Shown piece after piece: positions 7,305 through 10,274 of a stretch of DNA of 10,274 nucleotides. Numbering within the stretch: position 1 is the stretch's first letter; every line of letters starts with the position of its first letter. A program made the translations under genes and the position numbers. This stretch comes from Actinomycetota bacterium. GTDB lineage: Bacteria; Actinomycetota; Humimicrobiia; Humimicrobiales; Humimicrobiaceae. The stretch covers positions 1 to 10,274 of the forward strand of contig VGAU01000044.1 of the NCBI GenBank assembly GCA_016870675.1, written 5' to 3'. The notes beneath the pieces were generated by a model, which did not search any database, was not told the DNA's origin, and saw only the letters and a list, made by a program, of their open reading frames with translations.

Positions 7305-7340
7305 TGTAACGGTGACCATTATTAAGTGGTCACCGTTACA
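7305..7340 (-). terminator. Intercistronic 14-bp hairpin between binding-protein and permease genes
   Basis: TGTAACGGTGACCA (7305-7318) and TGGTCACCGTTACA (7327-7340) form a perfect 14-bp stem with an 8-base loop. It starts 15 bases after the stop codon of the binding protein. No U-run follows on the minus strand (GGGAACAAG), so it is unlikely to be a complete terminator. Hairpins at this position in sugar ABC operons are known to protect the upstream message and raise binding protein over permease levels; the same role is inferred here. A role as a repressor site cannot be excluded, since the stem is a symmetric DNA palindrome. Confidence 0.7.
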
Positions 7341-7355
7341 TATTCTATACTATAG

Positions 7356-8753
7356 TCATTCTACTATTTCAACATCAGGTATCATATTAGGTAACTCAGC
7401 CTTAAAATTTTGTAATGCTTCGTCTGCGGTAATTCCTTCTTTTTCGATTTGAAGTAGTACCAGATTTATTACATCGTTTACAGACTCGTCATATTTTGTA
7501 ACAGGCCTTACTTGCAGTTCTGGAGCTATGGTTTTAAATAATAGCTCTTTTACATTCTGACCACCGAAATATGGGTCGTCGTATGGCGAATAATCAAATT
7601 CTCCAGCATATAGATCTTTTCTTGGAACAAAATAACCAAGCTCTTCCCTATATACGTCTGCTCCATCACCAAAAATGGTCCAGTTTATATAGGCCCATGC
7701 AGCATCTTTAACTTTACTTTCGTTCCATACACCCCATATAGTGCCTCCATAGTAATAACCGCCTTCTGGTGGAACCATTACTCTCCATCTTCCTTCAGAA
7801 TCCGGGTCATTTGGTTGAATTACAAACTGAGGACCCCATGATGAACATGGATAAAAAACATGATTATCATCTGTAAAAGAACTAAACCAGGATGGGCTCC
7901 AAGTAGCTAAAGCATCAAGCAAACCAGCGTCCATCATTTCAACCACCCTAGTAAAGACTTCTTCAAAGACATCTATGTTAATCAGTTTATTACCATCAAA
8001 CATAGGTTGTGGATTTTGTCCAAAAAGAACTCTCCATGCATCAAATATAGTGGCAAACATATAAACCGATCCACCACTCTTCTCTTTTACTTCTTTTCCT
8101 TCCTCTATAAACGTGTCCCAATCAGGAAGCATTGCAGAAAGTTCATCAGGGTCATCAGTTCCAAAATATTCTTTTGCTAGGGGAGCTTTATATGCAAGAC
8201 CTGCTGGACACATAAGGTTATCAATACCTGCAAGTTCACCTTCTGGATTTGTACCTAATGGAACAACAAAATCCATTAGCTTACTTCTATCAACATTGTA
8301 AGGTTCTGCATCAAGATTCTCCCAGATATCAAATGTTAAAAGTTTGCCTCTGGGATCGATCTCCCCGAGTAGAATATCTGGAAGTTCCAAACCTCCAGTA
8401 ATAGAAGTTTGGATTTTATCCAAATAATCAGCACTATTTAAAGCAACATAATTCAATTCTACGTTTGGATAAACTTCTGTGAACTTATTCCACATTGTCT
8501 CAAAACCAGCCTGATCCCAATACCATATAGTTACTACTCCACTTGCCTCATCAGGATCTGGAGTCCAGGTCTCTACTGTAGTTTCTTCTTCGACAACTTC
8601 TTCTTCAACTTCTGGTACTTCTTCAGTTGGAGCCTCCTCCACAGCTTCTTCTTCAACTGCTGCTTCCTCTGCTTTACAGCCGTATAATGAAAAAGCTGCA
8701 ACCATTGATATGCTTAATATCAGCACCACTATCCATAATAATGATTTTTTCAT
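7356..8753 (-). CDS. Sugar-binding lipoprotein of an ABC importer (family 1 type)
   Basis: A 465-residue extracellular solute-binding protein that delivers sugar to the two permeases. MKKSLLWIVV and a hydrophobic stretch lead to the lipobox SLYGC, with lipidated Cys26. A Glu/Val/Ala-rich flexible tether follows (about 29-60), then the two-lobed binding domain from about 72 (VVTIWYWDQAGFETMWNKF). Family marks include the TGGLELPDILLGE loop (119-131) and LPDWDTFIEEGKEVKE (from 209). Many Trp and Tyr residues in the second half suit carbohydrate stacking. ATG at 8753 is preceded by AAAGGA 8 bases upstream. It is the first gene after the promoter at 9142-9170 and is followed by a hairpin. A lipid anchor suggests a Gram-positive-type envelope. 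The ligand is unknown; pentose oligosaccharides are only inferred from the glycosidases nearby. Confidence 0.93.
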   Translation of the reverse strand: MKKSLLWIVVLILSISMVAAFSLYGCKAEEAAVEEEAVEEAPTEEVPEVEEEVVEEETTVETWTPDPDEASGVVTIWYWDQAGFETMWNKFTEVYPNVELNYVALNSADYLDKIQTSITGGLELPDILLGEIDPRGKLLTFDIWENLDAEPYNVDRSKLMDFVVPLGTNPEGELAGIDNLMCPAGLAYKAPLAKEYFGTDDPDELSAMLPDWDTFIEEGKEVKEKSGGSVYMFATIFDAWRVLFGQNPQPMFDGNKLINIDVFEEVFTRVVEMMDAGLLDALATWSPSWFSSFTDDNHVFYPCSSWGPQFVIQPNDPDSEGRWRVMVPPEGGYYYGGTIWGVWNESKVKDAAWAYINWTIFGDGADVYREELGYFVPRKDLYAGEFDYSPYDDPYFGGQNVKELLFKTIAPELQVRPVTKYDESVNDVINLVLLQIEKEGITADEALQNFKAELPNMIPDVEIVE

Positions 8754-9135
8754 TTACAAATCCTTTCTTTTCAAAAATCTCAATTACAAAAAATACATAT
8801 AATTGCTTCTATAAACCACCTCCTCCAATGCTTTACTTTCTACATTATCTCTGATAATTTTTTTTTGAGATTTGCTTTAGTTATAGCTATAATATAAGAT
8901 TTTATTAGCCTTTCTGAACAAATCTCTTTCTATTTTATACTTATCACCTCCCTTTAAAGCGTATTTTACTTTTTTATCATTTATCTTTAATTCATTATTA
9001 TTATTTTTATTTTAGGTGCTGGCAGAAAAATTATTTAAACTATCTATCCATAAAAACTTAATTTATTTACATCTCTATCTTTACATTAAAACTCTAAAGA
9101 CGTTAAAATAAGATAACAAGTGCTTGCGCAAGTGC
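8754..9135 (-). other. Long untranslated leader of the transporter operon
   Basis: About 380 bases lie between the predicted transcription start (about 9135) and the lipoprotein ATG, with no convincing gene. Visible features are two Shine-Dalgarno-like sites with no start codon at normal spacing, AGGGAGGTGAT (8953-8943) and GGAGGAGGTGG (8826-8816); an 8-bp inverted repeat, GAGATTTG (8867-8874) with CAAATCTC (8919-8926), which could close an RNA domain; and the palindrome TTATAGCTATAA (8881-8892) inside it. I recognise no riboswitch class. A decayed small gene is the main alternative. Confidence 0.4.
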
Positions 9136-9137
9136 TT
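9118..9137 (-). promoter_or_regulatory. Operator-like palindrome at the predicted transcription start
   Basis: AAGTGCTTGCGCAAGTGCTT holds the perfect 10-bp palindrome CTTGCGCAAG (9123-9132) centred on CG. It can also be read as two direct copies of AAGTGCTT around GCGC. CG-centred palindromes of this kind are typical of LacI-family operators. It overlaps the expected start of transcription (about 9135), a position suited to repression. No regulator gene is present in the window to test the pairing. Confidence 0.55.
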
Positions 9138-9141
9138 ACTT

Positions 9142-9170
9142 ATAATATAAAAAAATAATAGTTATGTCAA
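9142..9170 (-). promoter_or_regulatory. Sigma-70/SigA-type promoter of the sugar transporter operon
   Basis: On the minus strand a perfect -35 box TTGACA (9170-9165) and a -10 box TATTAT (9147-9142) are separated by 17 bases of AT-rich DNA. Transcription is expected to start near 9135 and proceed to the lipoprotein and permease genes. Direct repeats lie just upstream and an operator-like palindrome just downstream. Confidence 0.75.
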
Positions 9171-9174
9171 GATT

Positions 9175-9202
9175 CAGATTACTTCATGTCAGATTACTTC
9201 AT
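9175..9202 (-). repeat. Two 13-bp direct repeats upstream of the -35 box (possible activator site)
   Basis: CAGATTACTTCAT occurs at 9175-9187 and 9190-9202, a 15-bp period, ending 4 bases before the -35 box. Tandem direct half-sites next to -35 are typical of activators such as the AraC type, though the 15-bp period is not the usual one. The remaining stretch up to the URO-D-like stop codon (9203-9319) is AT-rich and shows nothing I can name. Confidence 0.55.
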
Positions 9203-9319
9203 TTAAAATCATGTAAAATATTATATTCCTTAAACACTTAAAACCTTACTATTTATCCTTGCTATAATAACTGACCAAATAAAAATAAGTAATACCTGCA
9301 TTTATTTTGATGAATTAAC

Positions 9320-10274
9320 TTAAATAGCAATCGGGTACACTCCACACTTCTCTACAGCATTCCAGAAAGCAAAAAAATTACCTATGGATGTATCTATCTG
9401 TACATTATGGGTTGGACCTATTATGAATCCGCCTCCCGGCCCTATATTTTTAATCCTATTCTTTACTTCATTCTCTATTTTTTCGGGTGTCCCAAAAGGT
9501 AAAGTTTCCTGAATATCAATAGTGCCCCAGAGGCTTAAGTTTTTTCCATAGCGTTTTTTTAAATAGTGTGGATCCATACACTTTGGTTGAACTGGATTTA
9601 GAATATCAAGTCCTATTTCTACCAGCTCATCTATTATAGGATAAATATTTCCGTCTGAATGATAAGCAATCTTAAGGTCTGGATTTATAGATTTTAATTC
9701 AGAATATAGTTTTTCCATCCTGGGTTTTAAATACTTACGCCACATCTCAGGAGAAATTAACATTCCTTTTTGTCCCCCTACATCATCACCCGTCCATATA
9801 ATATCTACTCCCATGCTTGCAAGTTTTTTACCTGCATAAAGGTGGTATTTAAAAGGAATATCTAAAATCTTATCTGCAAGCTCCTCATTTGTAATAAGAT
9901 CCATCATAATTTTATCCAGCCCTCTTAGAGCCCAGGCTGTCTCAAATATAGTAGTAACAATTACACCCATAATAGGATATTCTTTCCCAAACTCTTCTAT
10001 CAGCCTCTTTGACGGTTCATAACGGGATTCAATAGCAGGGTCAGGTGGTATATAATTCTCAACAGATTCATCGTCTTCTAAGGGATTGCCTGATATTTCA
10101 GTATACTTTCCGGTACCATTTTTTGTTTCATATCCAACAATTTTCCAGTGGACCCCCCACTCGTCTTTATAATCCTTATCAAGATTTTTATAATATGAAT
10201 TAGCAAATCCCTGAGCAGTAAGTAGAATATCGTTTCCTAATTTAAGCTCAAGTTCGTGATTAGTGCCACCATGA
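9320..10274 (-). CDS. URO-D-superfamily protein (methyltransferase/decarboxylase-like), 3' part
   Basis: The last 317 codons of a gene that enters from the right edge; the frame is open to the last base, so the ATG at 9970 is internal and not the start. The superfamily includes uroporphyrinogen decarboxylase and cobamide-dependent methyltransferases of the MtaA/CmuA type. Recognisable blocks (fragment numbering) are DEWGVHW (37-43), GNPLEDDESVENYIPPDP (62-79), GDDVGGQKGMLISPEMW (162-178), YHSDGNIYPIIDELVEIGLDILNPVQ (from 204), LWGTIDIQETLPFGTPE (148-164 after the internal Met) and FIIGPTHNVQID near the end. Zinc methyltransferases use a HxCG motif; here it is HSDG (205-208), so the zinc-ligand Cys is absent. 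A true haem-pathway enzyme is unlikely in this sugar-uptake setting. The natural substrate is unknown. The stop is 566 bases before the transporter gene, which has its own promoter. Confidence 0.85.
   Translation of the reverse strand, partial: HGGTNHELELKLGNDILLTAQGFANSYYKNLDKDYKDEWGVHWKIVGYETKNGTGKYTEISGNPLEDDESVENYIPPDPAIESRYEPSKRLIEEFGKEYPIMGVIVTTIFETAWALRGLDKIMMDLITNEELADKILDIPFKYHLYAGKKLASMGVDIIWTGDDVGGQKGMLISPEMWRKYLKPRMEKLYSELKSINPDLKIAYHSDGNIYPIIDELVEIGLDILNPVQPKCMDPHYLKKRYGKNLSLWGTIDIQETLPFGTPEKIENEVKNRIKNIGPGGGFIIGPTHNVQIDTSIGNFFAFWNAVEKCGVYPIAI

Noticed and set aside
8577..8670. GAAGAA-rich low-complexity DNA resembling a repeat array
   Set aside because: It is the coding sequence of the Glu-rich tether of the lipoprotein, not an independent repeat.
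8844..8866. ATTATC-TCT-GATAAT followed by a run of T on the plus strand, resembling an intrinsic terminator
   Set aside because: The stem is only 6 bp, almost all A-T, and no plus-strand gene lies upstream of it.
9255..9315. AT-only inverted stretches after the URO-D-like gene as a terminator
   Set aside because: The best stem is about 7 A-T pairs with no G-C content; nothing better than chance in such AT-rich DNA.
9320..9970. A complete 216-codon gene starting with ATG at 9970
   Set aside because: The frame stays open upstream to the window edge and encodes further URO-D-like blocks, so the ATG is internal.

Overview
The window looks like a polysaccharide-utilisation and sugar-uptake locus from a low-GC, Gram-positive-type anaerobic bacterium. 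The features behind this are consensus Shine-Dalgarno sites, a TTGACA/TATTAT promoter with a 17-base spacer, a lipoprotein-anchored solute-binding protein and AT-rich coding DNA. I cannot name a genus. All functional genes read on the minus strand, so the order of transcription runs from the right end of the window to the left.

Right part (about 5500-10274, AT-rich): the 3' part of a URO-D-superfamily protein; a 566-base intergenic region with a well-formed promoter, two 13-bp direct repeats and a palindromic operator-like site; a sugar-binding lipoprotein; a strong intercistronic hairpin; and two overlapping ABC permease genes of the MalF/MalG type. No ABC ATPase is present, so the importer probably uses a shared ATPase encoded elsewhere.

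Middle (about 3900-5500): a decayed insertion sequence of about 1.3 kb on the plus strand with 13-bp perfect terminal inverted repeats. Its transposase reading frame is broken by at least four frameshifts. Next to it is a 75-bp nested palindrome whose first 13 bases match the left end of the insertion sequence, which suggests a MITE-like relative. It lies just upstream of the next gene and produces a false N-terminal extension of that gene.

Left part (1-3898, visibly richer in G+C): a large secreted GH43-type glycosidase with a malectin-like domain and three beta-sandwich modules, the last two being near-identical tandem copies; then the 5' part of a GH127-type (DUF1680) beta-L-arabinofuranosidase gene.

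Taken together, a secreted GH43 enzyme would release arabinose-containing sugars or oligosaccharides, the ABC importer would take them up, and the GH127 enzyme, which shows no signal peptide, would finish the breakdown inside the cell. The role of the URO-D-like protein is unknown. The insertion sequence lies exactly where G+C content changes, so the two halves may have different histories.
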